Shown: positions 1 to 12,529 of the stretch, one piece after another
Layout: every line of letters starts with the position of its first letter
Numbering within the stretch: position 1 is the first letter of the stretch
From: Roridomyces roridus
Lineage: Eukaryota; Basidiomycota; Agaricomycetes; Agaricales; Mycenaceae
Assembly (NCBI GenBank): GCA_029378245.1
Contig: JARKIF010000001.1
Span: forward strand, 4,278,001 to 4,342,000
Length of the DNA stretch: 64,000 bases
Direction of reading: 5' to 3'
The notes under the pieces: generated by a model
Told to the model about the DNA's origin: nothing
Databases searched by the model: none
The model's input: only the letters and a program-made list of their open reading frames with translations
Program-made: the position numbers and the translations under genes

Positions 1-2898
1 GGGAACACATACATGAAAGGTAATGATGACTCACCAATAGTTGGAAAGAGTTAAAGCAACGAGAGACTAGAGATGTATGCACATCAGATTCTCAAAGCCG
101 TCAGTGGAGCGAGCCTGAGGTGACCGGGCAACACCGAGCCTTGAGGCGATAAATTGATCGAAATAACACGCCGGTCGGCGGTCGCGAATCTGGAAGGGGC
201 GTCAGCCTAACATGCAGGAAGACCGCGGAGGTCGTGCAGGCACGTGGATAAAGCTGAGCAGCGGAATAAGTAGCATAGAACACCGAAGTGAACGAGCTCC
301 GAGTCGTGGCAAGCATCCAGGGGAAAGTGCAGGCGTCGCAGAGGCCTCATCGCTGCGCCAGCCAGCCCAGCAGCTGGTGAAGTACGGACGTACGGGGTAC
401 GAAGGAAACTGGGTGCAAAGCCCAGAATTTGCGAATTTCAACAGCTCGTGTGCAGGAGTCAGACAAGGACCTGGAGGAAGGTTGATGGCTGTGATGCGAG
501 GTGTGATGGCCGAACATGTGATACGATCATGATAAGATCACTCATCACGCAGTCAGGAGGGGTTGAACTTGACTCGAGGGAGTTGAATTCGGGCAACGAG
601 GGTCGGTCAATGACGCACACCGAGGACGCGTCATTGATTCGGGCAACGAGGATGGACATGTGAGGCGTGGAGAACCAATCAGAGCAAGGAAAGGACGAGA
701 GACCGAGATGCCCGAGATGACCGAGGCATGACCGAATCGGCCAGGAGGCATCGTTCAGCTCACGGGATACATCTCGAGGCTTGAATTGGGAATCCACCAG
801 GTCAGGAGGTATAGGTGAGGGCTCGGGGAGTCTGTGCGCAGCTCAGGGTCGGCATTGTGCAAACACGATGCCCGAGGTAAACAGTCGTAGTATATAAGGA
901 CGAGTGCTTTTTGGCAGTAGGTAGCAAATCACACGGGTTTAGCTCAGAGCAGATCACACGGGTCGGGCTCAGGGAACTTAACGGGATACGGGAACTTACG
1001 GAACGGAACGGATTAACGGAACAACTACGACAACGGAACGACAACTTCGACTCTAGCACAGCTAGCCCACACTCATCCTCACCAGCTTACACTCTCACAC
1101 GACGAACGGATTGGACTATCTGGATTGAAGGTATACGGAAGATTTGATTTGCTGACTATTTGGATTTAGGATTCATTCGAGCCCAACGACTGCTTGCACA
1201 TACGGTGTCAAGTCCGTCCCATCTGAACAGATAAGGTCATATACTTTGACCCGAACCCCGAACAACATCAACGATTTAGTACGCACGCGCTTCACTCCTC
1301 GACATCACATTCAGCACCCTTCCTTGGTTTGGGATTTGGTTGGTTTTGATTTAGGTTGTGTTTCGTATCTACGCATTTCACTGGAATAACATCGGTCTCA
1401 TGCAGTCGTACCTTCACAGCTGGACCGTCGTTGTCGTGGTCTCTGTTAACGTTGAATGAGGTTTGTCACAGAAAAAGACTCGTTGAGCGCATAAGACGTC
1501 GTTGTTATATCTTAGCGTCGGGGTACGGATCTGCGGCTGGTCGTTGGTAGTGGTGCATCCTGGCTCAAAGGCAGGCCGGTTCGAAGGGACAGATGCGTAT
1601 CTGCATGCATATCCCAACATCCATCCCGATACACGCGTGCATCGTGGATTCGCGAGTCAAACATGCGAGCTTTTCAGTGATGGAGGTTGGGTCAAAGCGT
1701 CATAATACTTGAGACGATGGCAGAGCCCCGGAGGGTTCAGGTCCAGTGGTGACCGACCGCCGCCGACCGACTTTAGGTAGTACGCATAAGAGGTAGGCCA
1801 AAGCCTAAAGGACTGGGTTGATGCCTAGGTTCAGAGCCCGCGGGAGGGTGTCGTCTACGGTACTTATCAAAGGAAAAGGCGAGGATGGACGACCAAAGAT
1901 CGCTCGGAGACCCCCAAAATCATACCGGGCCCCGACATGCCACCTCGAGGCAGATGGAAGGCCAGATATTAGCCCGATAATCAAAAACGATAAGATTATT
2001 TTCCTTACGGGGTAGGACGAGGTCACTTGAGCAAGAGTTGCTAGGCTGGCTGATGGATGGTTGGTAAGGAAGGAGGTGTGTAAAGACGATTCCTCGTAAA
2101 CTCGGATTCGTAAAGACCCAAAGGGGAAACAAGCCATCTCGATTCGGAAATTTCCGTGATTTGATCGCCTCCTCGCGTTCGAAACTCGACTCGACTCGAC
2201 AAACTACCCAAGCCGAGGTCTAGATGCATGCTACTCATCTCGGGGGCAACGATACTTGCATCCCACCTTGGTTTATTCGACCGGAGTTGAATCCCAGCGA
2301 GAAACCCAATTCTTTGCAGGCTGCAAAATCCGCTGGCTCAGTCACCGAGTCTCCAATGATGCCTTGGACCGCACACAGCCTGAATTGTGCCACAAAACCC
2401 AACCGGGGGCCGCCGAGTAATTGACGTCTTGGTACCTGGTTACTACACTACAACCGACGCTCGTCTCGAACCTTAAAAATGTCGACATACATAAGCGACG
2501 GGTTTCACTGGCGGCCTGGCCTGCAACGAGAAGTTGTTTGCGACCCTCGACATTGATCTCTTCATGGACGCGCTCCTGCATAACAGGGAGACTGAAGGGC
2601 CTCACGGACTCTTTTCAATCTGGCTGTATAAGAGTCTAGGCGAAGTGGGTCAACTCCATTCTCTTCTTTCGCACACACTGCTACATACTGCTGTAAGCGC
2701 AATTCATCGCGTATTTGATTGCCAAGGACACGGATTTTGCGATGCCAACGGGGGACGGCGCTGAGTTCAGACGAAGGGTCGGAAGGCACGCGCACGAACT
2801 GAAGATCTCATGCCCATTCTTCAATTTCTTGGCTAGAACACAATTTGGTTCGAACCTGACGATTCCGCTACGTTCCACAGAACCTGAGCTCAAGCAGT
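1..2898. other. No gene recognised; repeat-like DNA
   Basis: I see no convincing protein gene here; the open frames are short and lack recognisable motifs. A TATA-like tract at about 891-897, followed by repeated GGAAC/ACGGAAC-rich sequence at about 965-1045, resembles the promoter half of a fungal LTR, but I found neither matching LTR ends nor a target-site duplication. This is a weak suggestion only. Confidence 0.3.
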
Positions 2899-2992
2899 TC
2901 CGGTGTGGTGTATCGGTAACATATCCGCCTCTCATGGTTCTTAACCTTGCTTTCTGACGCGGTTGCGCGGGGTTCGATTCCCCGCACCGGAA
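2899..2992 (+). tRNA. tRNA-Glu (CTC) with intron
   Basis: This folds as a complete tRNA for glutamate codon GAG. The 7-bp acceptor stem is 2899-2905 with 2985-2991, with discriminator A at 2992. The D arm is 2908-2922. The anticodon CTC is at 2931-2933. A 23-nt intron at 2935-2957 sits at the canonical position one base after the anticodon. The T arm is 2968-2984, with loop TTCGATT. The internal A box (around 2906-2917) and B box (GGTTCGATTCC, 2971-2981) are both good. CCA is not encoded, as expected in eukaryotes. The isotype comes from the anticodon and the overall family resemblance. Confidence 0.93.
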
Positions 2993-3478
2993 TTTCTTGC
3001 TTGCTGTACTTCTTTTCGGTCCTCATCGAGCTGCGTTCTTCAAACCAACGGCAAAACGAAATCCACGATGAGTGCAGCGATGCCGGCAGCGGCACTGGCA
3101 TTAAGACACTGGCTCGGAGGTGTGCTAGATGCCGTCGATTGCGAGACTGGAGTCGAAGCCTATTGGGCGGTACTAAGAGCAGGGGATACGAGGGCGAGTC
3201 AAGAGCGGAGAGCAAGAAGTAAGATTTCTGAGCTTGACCAAAAGACGTGGGCCTTCTATTGGTGAGAAACCCGGGGAACACAGTGTCCATGATGGTGGGT
3301 TGTGGAGCGATTGAGCCTACGTCTCTAGCGCTTGAGCCTACGTGTTCAGCGCTACGTTCAGCTGCGCTTGGCTCAATCCCTGACCAATCCCATCATGGTA
3401 GTAGCAAACAAGGAGGTTTGCTGATGTTGACGTGACAAAATAAACGACCGCCAGGTTATCTGTGAATTCGTATTCATT
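2993..3478. other. Intergenic, no gene seen
   Basis: Apart from the T-run just after the tRNA, no motif or supported gene was seen. Overlapping open frames on both strands are short and have no family features. Confidence 0.4.
3013..3016 (+). terminator. Pol III T-run terminator of tRNA-Glu
   Basis: A run of four T lies about 20 nt downstream of the mature tRNA 3' end, which is where an RNA polymerase III terminator is expected. It is short, so the assignment rests on position. Confidence 0.4.
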
Positions 3479-4434
3479 TTATAGAGGAACATCTTGTACA
3501 AGGTGAAAAGGATGCTGCGGATCCGCTGGAATACGTTGTAAGGAACTCTCCGTTCACATAGACTGGAAGTGCTCACGACGTGGGAGGCCGGCCACTCTCT
3601 TCGCAATAAAGTCCTCCGCGCGTGCCCAATAATCTTGCCCGTGCAAGACACCTCGCTGCCAGTCGTCCATGAAACCCGACGACAGGTTCATCATGACAAA
3701 TCGCGAGTCTTTGGCGACAGCCAAGTAGTCCCAGTGCGAAAGCGGGCTCATCGTGACGACCAACACGTGCAAAGATTTGCATTTTTCGAGGGCAAATGCG
3801 CAGAAATCGGTATGGTAGTCGCCGGTGCAAAGATGCGTGAGTCGTGGCAGCTGGGCCAGTTTTGACCAGTGCTCCACTCTGGGAACTTCCTCGAATAGCT
3901 CGAGATGTGAGATGTTTTCCAGGAAAGGTTGGGAGAGGGAGTCGGTGCGGAGCACATAACGATTGTCGCAATATAGATGACGGAGAGGAAGGGCATCGAG
4001 CGCGGCCAGACTCGCGTCGCTGGGCGCACGATCTACCGGCAAATCGATGTACAGATTCTGTATTTTGGGGCATGCCGATAGGATCTTTGCTATTTGGTCG
4101 TCGTCTGCGTCCACCAACATCAGATTCCGAACAGAATCCAAGGAGGTTCCTTGTAGCTCGGCGATCTGGGAGAAGACTTTTGGTGTGTAGGAGCGCAGGC
4201 CGTCCACAGGCGAATCTGACGGATCACAACTGACGACGACGGTGCGATAAAGTAGCGGATGTATCCTGTATTGGAGTTTTTGAGACGATACGGTTCATTT
4301 GCTCGAGGATAGAAAAATTACCAGGTTTTAACCCGCGAAGCGACAGCAAGAAGATGGGGAATGGAAACCGGATGGGAGAGGGCTACAAGTTCGAGGATGG
4401 CTCGTTCTAGCTCAAGCGGAAGACGAGGAGCCAT
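3479..4434 (-). pseudogene. PRELE-family protein copy A, frameshifted
   Basis: This is one of four paralogs in the window (with 33050-34067, 40995-41974 and 43653-44591). All share an F-box-like first exon built around PRLPxELERAIxELVALS and a second exon of LRR-like text (CPxxQNLY, LPLRxLYC, FxNISHLELF, LPRLTHL, RFVMM, DWQRGVLxGxDYW). A tiny last exon reads PDPxHPF. Exon 1 is 4434-4322, exon 2 is 4266-3577 and exon 3 is 3535-3479. The exon 2 start carries one extra base relative to the other copies (around 4260-4264), so the spliced frame runs into stops unless an unusual splice site is used. I therefore call it a probable pseudogene. The function of the family is unknown; the F-box-plus-LRR resemblance suggests ubiquitin-ligase adaptors, which is inference. 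Confidence 0.65.
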
Positions 4435-5479
4435 GCTCCAATGGTCGGCCAGCAGTGGTACAAGATCAAGAGTGACGACGTGGCAGTGTTTGGTAGTGAC
4501 TCGAAAAGACAGCCGGTCCCCGCGCATCACGAACACACACCGGCATGACCTACGAATCAAAATCTTCGGGGCCGCCAGCGGCCCTCGACGGCCTTCCTAA
4601 CAGCTCGAAACTTGGTCTCGAATGCTGTGTTGAAGTATTGGTCTCAAACCTCCATGGCGTCTGTTGCCAAATCTCGAGTCTCCTCAGCCAGCCTTTGTTC
4701 CTTTCGATTGCCTTTGGATTTCCTTGCTCGTTCCCGTGGGGGCTCACCGGGGCACGGAGGTTCGGTGTGCCGACAGTGTTTGAAGGTGCAGCATTCTCGA
4801 GAAATTGTAATGTCTGAAGAGGCACGATCGAAGTCGACGATGGAGGCAAGAGACAAGAGACGTTTGATTGTTTGACTTTGTCCTGATTGAAGAGAGCGAG
4901 TGATGCAATGCTGTGCATCATGATCCGCCATCGGTCACACATCGTCGTCACACGGCTTTGACTCTGACCACCATGTCCTGACGTTTGCTCGAGCTTCCAT
5001 CTGCTTCCCTCGCGCCGTCACCCAGAATGGACTTTACCAACTTGATGTTCGTCATTGGAGAAATGAATGGCTTCTGCCCGCGGGCTGCGGCTTTCCGCAC
5101 TTTGGCTTCCGGCGACTGGATTGACTACCATTGGCCATGGCCACTGCGCCACTGGAACGACGTGATACTCTCCTCCACTTTGTCAATGTCTCGTCTACCC
5201 AGCCTTCCCACCTGATCACGCGGCCCACGGCGCTGCGTGCCTACCGGTAAGACGCACTCGCTTTCCGGCATTTCATGTACATGTCAAGCTCTCAGAAGCC
5301 CCGGACCTCGGGTCGTTGCCTGCTACCACCGCCTCGCGTCAGCTGCGCTGACCTTACCACCGAAATGCCCCGTCCGATATCCAGGACCCTCGCGTCATCC
5401 AACCTTTCGTGATTCGTCAAGAGGCTGCTTATAAGAACGCCTGGAAGACCAAACCACTCTCATTCGTTAATACTCAATC
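4435..5479. other. Intergenic between PRELE copy A and P450
   Basis: No gene was recognised. A tract at about 4840-4880 (GGAGGCAAGAGACAAGAGAC and following T/G-rich bases) resembles a tract at about 10858-10900 upstream of the GGTF gene A, so it may be a shared upstream repeat. The promoter of the P450 gene lies at the right end. Confidence 0.3.
5430..5435 (+). promoter_or_regulatory. TATA-like box of P450 gene 1
   Basis: TATAAG lies about 45 bp upstream of the P450 start codon and is followed by a pyrimidine/A-rich leader. Its position suits a basal promoter element with a very short 5' UTR. It is seen by motif only. Confidence 0.35.
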
Positions 5480-7795
5480 ATGAATTCAAACAACACCACC
5501 AACATTCTCATTCCTGTGGCGTGTGCCCTGGCATTCTACTGCCTTCTTCGCTTCGCGCAGAGCGTCTACAACTCCCTCACCTCGCCTCTCCGCGACATGC
5601 CGGGCCCGCCCTCCCCGAGTTTCGTTCTCGGGAATTTCAAAGCCATGGCGGTACGGACTACATTTGCACTTCCTGTTCGCTATAATATCGTTCCCAGGAG
5701 GATTCGTCCCTCACCTCGCAGTGGCGGGACCAATTCGGCCGCAACTTTCGTTTCCGGAGTCTATTTGGAGTGCGTCCATTCTCGTCTCGTAGCTTTCCAA
5801 TTCTTGCGCTGACGAAAACCAGAGAATGGAGCTTCACACGTCGGACATCAAAGCCGTGAACCATATCGTCATGAACAACGCGGTATATGAAAAGGTGCCC
5901 TCGAATTTGGATGTGTCGAAATATCTGCTCGGTAATGGTGTGTCCCAGCCTCCTTATTGCAGATGAGACGACTGACTCGCGTCCACAGGTGTATTCTCGG
6001 TGGAGAAGGAAGAGCATAAACGTCAGGTATGTGCCAGCGGGATCCCACCGTCTTCAGCTGTGCACCATGCTACCCACTCCCGTAGCGGCGTATCATGGTG
6101 AGTTCTCGTTTAGACTAGTTGGAAATTTTTAACCCCATAACCAGAATCAAGCCTTTGCACCATCGCAAATCCGCCTCCTCACCGAGATGTTCACCGAAAA
6201 AGCCATCCGGCTGCGTGACATCTGGGCAAATCAACTCATCGGAAAGCCCGAGGGCGCCACCTTGGATGTGTCAGCATGGTTCCGCCGAGTTACGCTGGAT
6301 GTTACTATCGGGGAGGCAGGCAAGTCCCTTCATCATCAGTGAATCCCATAAACCAGTCTGATTTCCGCCTACATAGGCTTCAACTACTCCTTCAACTCCC
6401 TCACCGCGCACGCACACGAACAACCGAACCAGATGCAAGACGCGTTCACCCGATTGATCCACTCCCCGCGCGCCCAGCTCTACGCGGGATTCAGGACCGC
6501 GCAGGCGATGGCTCCGATTTTGAAATTCGTGCCCGTGCCCGGGAGGCAGGTAGCGAATGACGCACGCGATACGATGAAGAGGATCGCGGATCACATTATT
6601 TCAGGGAGCAAGGCGGAGCTTGCAGCTGAAGCGCAATCCAAAGACACGGCGGCATCGGCCTCGTTGAAAGGAAAACGCGATCTGCTGTCAGTGTTGCTTA
6701 AATCCAATATAGCGGCGGAGGCTTTGCCGGAGAGCCAGAGAATGAGTGATGCCGAGTTGGCTGCGCGTGAGTTGTCCTTCGAATTTGAACTTTCTCTTTC
6801 TTGCTGTATCTCTGATTCTTCCACTAGAAATCCCAACGTTCCTCTTCGCCGGCCATGAAACGACGAGCACGGCCGCTTCCTGGACGCTGCACGCCCTCTC
6901 GCTCCACCCCACCGTGCAGACCAAGCTCCGGGACGACCTGCTCACTTTGGCTACGACGGAGAACCCAACGATGGACGAGTTGAATGCTTTGCCTTATTTG
7001 GAGTGTGTTGGTATGCTATTGTCTATTTTCTCGAGAATAAGCTGAGTTCATGACTTCCAGTGAGGGAGACGATGCGCCTATACGCGCCAGTCCATTTCGC
7101 GCAGCGTGTCGTTGTCCAAGATGATGTGATACCGCTCTCCAACACATACATCGACAAGCGGGGGAAGGAACATCAGAGTCTCGTGTGAGTCGCAATATCT
7201 ACCGGACAGACTGAGCCTTGACGCTTCATAGGATGCGTCAAGGGCAAGTTATACACGTGCCCATCCTCGCGGTCAACACCGACCCGGAGATTTGGGGCGA
7301 GGACGCTCTCAAGTTCATGTGTGTTTGCTTCTCCCTCTGCCCTCGTCCTAGAGCTAACCGGCTTTCGAATAGCCCGGAGCGCTGGGAGAACCCTCAAGCC
7401 CTGCCCGCTGCGAGCAGTTCGATCCCGGGTGTTTACACGCATCTGCTGACGTTTTTCGGGGGCGTGCATAATTGTGCGTAATTTGTTTCCTTCTTGGAAG
7501 TGGACACGTCACTTACTCCAATGGATGGTCAGGTATCGGTTATCGCTTCGCACTCGTCGAGTACCTCCTCCTTCCATTCTACCCCCAGTCCCGTTCTCAT
7601 CATCATGTCCTCAGGTTGAAAGCAATCATCTTCACCCTCGTCCGTGCGTTCGAGTTCGCTCCGGCAGTACCGAGCGAGGACGTCGTCCCGCAGGCGGTAG
7701 GTTTGATTTCTCGGCCGGCTGTCGTTGGGAAAGATATGAGCAAGAAGGCGGGACTGCCCTTGGTGATTAAGGCGTATAACGCGGATGGGTATTGA
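5480..7795 (+). CDS. Cytochrome P450 monooxygenase 1
   Basis: This is a membrane-anchored heme-thiolate monooxygenase, likely on the ER. I read 13 exons: 5480-5650, 5698-5769, 5823-5937, 5999-6026, 6086-6097, 6145-6319, 6377-6766, 6838-7010, 7061-7184, 7232-7318, 7373-7473, 7533-7560 and 7615-7795. The N-terminal hydrophobic anchor is followed by the proline-rich hinge [13 protein letters not shown]. Later come the I-helix AGHETTST, the K-helix motif RETMR (ExxR), PERW and the heme loop [14 protein letters not shown], whose ligand Cys codon is split by an intron (7473/7533). Intron 6 begins GCAAGT and ends TAG, a GC-AG intron. All diagnostic residues are present, so it is probably functional. 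Substrate unknown. A relic of a related P450 lies near 24.1 kb. Confidence 0.93.
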
Positions 7796-8335
7796 ACATC
7801 GAGAGGAGGAGGGTGGACATGCCATGTTTGTGATTAGAATTTACTTCCCGATTTCGCGATCCAATAGTTCAGGCTTTTCCTCAAGCTTTCTGGGTCAAAT
7901 ATCATGAAAGTCGGCTTACTTTGTGGGGGAAAAGAATAACCCGAGGTGTGCTTCGTGGATGACTGTACCTGAATCGAACAGGGAAACAACACTATTTCTG
8001 GCTACCCCGCCCAGCCTTCCACGCCCTTCTTGAAGGTGGGCATTTGAGGATCTTGTAGTCGCGAAGTGGGCTCGGCAAAAGACCAGACAGCATAGGCCCA
8101 GTCCCACGGGCGACAACGCAGCAAGACTGCAATGTGCATCCAACTTTGAATTTTTTAAATACACGGTTCTCTGAGTCTTTACCAATACCGAGTCTATTAC
8201 CCCCTTGAGGCTCGTCTAGATCAGCCGATTGCAAGATGGCTCGCTCCTCCCGTACCCGGGTCCATTTCATATTGAGCTTCTGCCTCCGGGACTCCCTCGA
8301 CTTGCAAAGCTATCAGTTGAGCAGCGGAGTGTTGG
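7796..8335. other. Intergenic, convergent 3' ends
   Basis: This lies between the 3' ends of P450 gene 1 and GGTF gene A, so it should hold two 3' UTRs and terminators. No gene or repeat was recognised. Confidence 0.4.
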
Positions 8336-10431
8336 TCAAGCAAACCGACCATGTGCGTGCCCCGACTCTTTATCGCCAGAAAGCTTCATCAAGTGGCATC
8401 CGAGGTGTTTCGCGAGATCTTGGCTATATGGATCAAACCCCTTTGCAGCGTGAAATTTGCGTAGTCCTTCGTAGACGCTGGTATCCCAACGACGGCTCCA
8501 GAGTCTCGTCTTTTGCTCGACCCTGGGGAATCCCAGACTCCGAGCAGTTTCCGGCGTCAAACGGGAGATGCCCGACGGGTCCAAGGACCAGAACCATGGA
8601 CATTGAGGCCAAGCGAATAAAGCTCTACCAGTCCTCAAGTGTTCGAGGGGACAGACAAAGAGATACCCGCTTGGGCAGGGACTTGTTGGGGCCGGAATGT
8701 ACAGTGTGAATGTCGCCTCGACAACAAATGCTACAAGCAGGTAGTCAAAGCAGCGAACCCGGCGTGTTGTGGTAGCCACTAACCGTAATCTTCCTGCCCC
8801 GAGGTAATGTTCAAACGGTGGAAGACGTGATTTGCTTGGGGTAACCAAAAATCATCAGCATGCAGGCCGACAGATATAAGGCTGTTGTATATCGCTGCCG
8901 CGTTGAATCTTGGATTCACGGTCATTCAGCTCAAAGGTGGTTTTCTCAAGATGTGGGTATCATACCGAGTCCAGCCTGTGCTGGCGCGCTCGCCAAGCAT
9001 GGTGTCAATGGGTTCGCAGCTGCAATAAAGCCAGTGGTAACCGGAGACATCGCAGGGCTCGCTGGAAACACAAGCCACGGTCTCGAAAATTGCATTGGTT
9101 TGGAGATTCGATTGGGAGGTGATCACCGCTCCAAGGGGCACCTCCGAGATTTCCCGGTCATCGAGATGCGACAGTCGCCCGTGAATCCAGAAAGAAGCGT
9201 CGTGATAAAGAACCACGGGTAGAGTTTGCATGGCTCCATTCTCTGCATTTGCATCGTTCAGCGTCGAAGGTGATTTCCACTCAGCAAATTTTTGCGGGCT
9301 AGTGGGTCCCCAGTACCAAAGGTCATGCTGAAACATTTTGCAATTGCTGCTCGCTAGTTCCACACAGAGCCGACCGGTTGAAAGTCTGACCCAGGAAGTC
9401 TCCTCCCTGCGGAACCCCTACGAAAGGGTCAACGATCTGGGAGCCAACGATGGCCCTCTCACCAGGCCCATTTCTTGCCGGTATTGTAAATAATCCTGTG
9501 CGTTTCAAATGTCGTGAAATTTCTGTCCGAAACAAATCTCCTGGCAAGTTTGCTCACGTCGTAGTCAGTCTTCTAGGTTAATTGAGTATCCCGACATAAA
9601 AGGATCGAAGGGTATGTATATAAGTACGTACCCAGCAGACATGCATGTAGACTGTCATAGAATGCGATAGGTGATGCAGGTCAATAAAATCATCAATTAA
9701 GAGCATATCTGGGTTTCATAAGATTGACAGAAGTCAGAGGTCAGGAAAAACATACCGTCGTGAGCCACTACTGCATGTACACCGGAGAAACTGGCCAGTC
9801 CAAAAATCTGCAGTACCGTCGGGTGCCTGGATGGCCGCGATTCGCATGGATATACACAGGAGCCAGCCGTCGGGACATACCAAATTCGAGAGTGCCGTGC
9901 GACATATTCGCGCCATTCCTTTATTTAGAATTAAGTTGCAGAGAAATCAACAGGGATGCAGAAGGACATACCGCTTCGGAATTTGCTCCATGATAAACAG
10001 AAACCGCCCGCTCGGACTCGACGCCATGGATCTTTGCGGAGTACATACGGCGAAGAGCGTTCTTGCAGTCCGGTCGATGGAAATGAGCACATTGGTCATC
10101 GAGGAGGATCTCTCTTCTGAGATCAATATCGCTCCGAGTGAGCCGCCTATAATCTATCGCAAAGAGGCCACTGAATGAGCCGCGTATTTGGAATTTGGAT
10201 GTGTCGGTATACATACCATCGATGGTGGAATTCATAGGTGCTTCATGGATATACACATTACTGGCGAATGTGCCGCCGTGAACGGTGAGATGCTGCGACG
10301 CTGGAAAGAAGGCGCCCGGGTACCTGAACGGAAGTGATGAACTAGGAGCTCAAGTGTGGAGGTCAAGCTCACTGAGGAGGTTCTGTCTCTCTGGCAAGCG
10401 AGAAATCCGACTGGGAGTGAGGTGGGTTCAT
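8336..10431 (-). CDS. GGTF-family protein A (kinase-N-lobe-like)
   Basis: Paralog of the gene at 16025-18192. The start at 10431 gives a short first exon (10431-10373), spliced to an exon carrying GAFFPASQHLTV and HGGTF, the same motif order as in the plus-strand copy. Next come DIDLRREI, RRMYSAKI and a RHPTVLQIFGL segment that resembles the C-helix/beta-4 part of a kinase N-lobe (compare RHPNIVxLYG). The C-terminal part contains GYLFVCPLE, WPQCPWFWSLDPSG and TSVYEGLRKFHAAKGFDP, all matched in the paralog. Introns were not all resolved, so it may be intact or decaying. I know of no assigned function; agarics carry many such proteins. No HRD or DFG motif was seen, so catalysis is not expected. 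Confidence 0.6.
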
Positions 10432-11589
10432 CGGCGTGGTGGGAGAGGGAGAAGTCTACAAGCGTCGACGTGACAGCCTGGATGTAGATAGACCAAGAAT
10501 ACGACCGGGCTGTGCTCAGCTGGACGGAGAGGGGCTGTCAGTGTCGAGAGCTGTATTTCTATCGACCGAGAGCATGTCCAGTGTCAACGCAAGTCCTGTG
10601 GACGACGGAAGTTATAGCACAGCATCGGGGAACCTAGAGATCTGTCGCAAGAGGAGGAACATAATGGTAGCACGTAGTTCCGCAAGATCCAACCATAAGG
10701 AGCAGGCAAAACCGTAGGACTAGGAGAGGTCCCGTGGTCGTCCCTGGGCGTGTCGCTGTAAGTAGAGACACCCATGATGCTTGCTTGATCCGAGATGAGG
10801 TGCGAGATGATGGATTCCACAGGGCGCGCAAGGTCTGAAGACGCATCTTCCAATCGAGGATGAAAGCAAGAGGCAAGAGATGCTTGTTTGTTTGCTCTTG
10901 GCTTGCTCCAGATTCGTGATCGATCGACTGTGATGCGACGACGTTTCGCATGACGTGGATTGGGCCTCTTCGAGGCGGAGGCTGAACCCTGGGATGTTCC
11001 CAAACTTGATTTACTGCACGTAAGTTTGATGTAAGTATTGTAGGAACTCGAATGGTTTGGATCTAAAGTGAACTAAGCCCTGAGTTTGGAGCTCGGGCCG
11101 CCGAGTCGGGCGTAGATGAGAAAGAATGCCCTCGACAATTACGCATATGTAAAACACAAAGAAATATAAAGCAGATGTATCTAGAGAGACCATGAATCCT
11201 CGGACACGCACCCAAATTCGTTCAACTCGAGATGACTGGCCACAACGCAGATACGAAATAGGGAGACTACGTCGCCGCCCTCGACGTCGACTACTGGGTG
11301 ACCAAGCCAGAGTCGAATCAATCCCCAGCGTTGTGCGAGAAACCGTCGAGGCGTCCGAAAGGATTGAGCCGTTGGATATAATGAAATATGCGTGCGTGAT
11401 AAATATGAAACTGAGGTGCGTACCATGATAATGCCCATCCCAGCCGCACACGCCCAGTGCGACGTTCCAGGCGTCGACGAGCTTGAGTTAACAAACGGAA
11501 CGCGTTGAAACGCGTCCGTTGACTCGAAGACACTCCCCAGAACCAGAGAAGAGCAAGATGAACCAGGACAATCATCACAGAAATCTGGT
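10432..11589. other. Intergenic, no supported gene
   Basis: Open frames on the minus strand (for example 10584-11003 and 11318-11671) show no recognisable domain and have unconvincing codon use. A tract near 10858-10900 resembles one at 4840-4880. Nothing else was seen. Confidence 0.3.
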
Positions 11590-12529
11590 CTATTTTGAAC
11601 AGACAAACCCACGTTTGGGCAGCATTGTGGCAACGGCTCGGCGTTTTCTGCCCCCTAGCAGCAACATGCAAAGTTGGACCTCAACAGCTTTAAGCAAGGG
11701 AGGGTTCAAGCCAGCAAGTGCAGCTTCTGAGTTCAAGATGAGACAGGCCCCAGAGCACTTGTGAGCAAGAAAGTCTTCGCGCAATTGATCTGACTTTTTC
11801 ATTGTATTCAGGGACTCTCGTGAAGACATTTGCCGATGCCGAGTGGTCATATTTCTCAGAGCAAGAGAGGAAGTGAGTCGATTAATCATGAGATAATGGA
11901 CGACACTAGTCTTTTGACTAGCGGGGAGATCAACAAATGCATTGCGTTCATTTAAAGTAACAGCAATATCAACTCGCGAATGAGAATCAAAGGGCGCTGC
12001 CCGCGTACGGGCAACTACAACGCTAATGCCTCGCGTACTCGGCATCAACGAGGGGGCATGAGCTACATCGGGTCTGCCCACAGACACCAATGAGAACGAA
12101 GGAATTGGACTGCTCATTACAGTTGTTGTATCTGCCGCACATGAATATATATATGGCAGTCACAAATCCGGGAGTTAACGCACCGATACACGAGGAAGAT
12201 GACTGCTCGAGTCCATACTCGAGCGTCCGAAGTTGCAGTGACCCACTGCTCAGATGCGCAACAGCAACCCGAGGCGAGTTTTGCATCAGACGGAGCCACT
12301 CTTGGCCTAAGACGAGGTCAAAGGGTAAACTGGCGACGATGCGAACGTTGTTCAGATGAAGAGTGAGAATGCCGGTGTCGCAAGGCAGAGTGAGAAGCCC
12401 AGAGAAGCAGGAACCCAGAGTGGGGAGGCCCGAGTTGAAGACATAGCCCAGAGACAATTGGGATTGAGCTAAATTGCGGTCAAAACCAGTAGATACGGGC
12501 AGATTGCAGAGGGTAGCAGAGGAGCGCAT
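11590..12529 (-). CDS. Hypothetical protein with retropepsin-like segment
   Basis: The open frame starting at 12529 contains LPFDLVLGQEWLRL. This resembles the hydrophobic-Gly turn plus DWL that closes retroviral-type aspartic protease domains (ILGxDWL in retrotransposon proteases). The frame continues to about 12023. A second frame, 12117-11590, carries DFLAHKCSGACL and may be a downstream exon. No clear catalytic DTG/DSG triad upstream of the turn was identified; the single DTG lies too close to it. No reverse transcriptase or integrase is nearby. It could be a host gene derived from a retrotransposon protease, or a lineage-specific protein that only resembles one. Confidence 0.4.
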
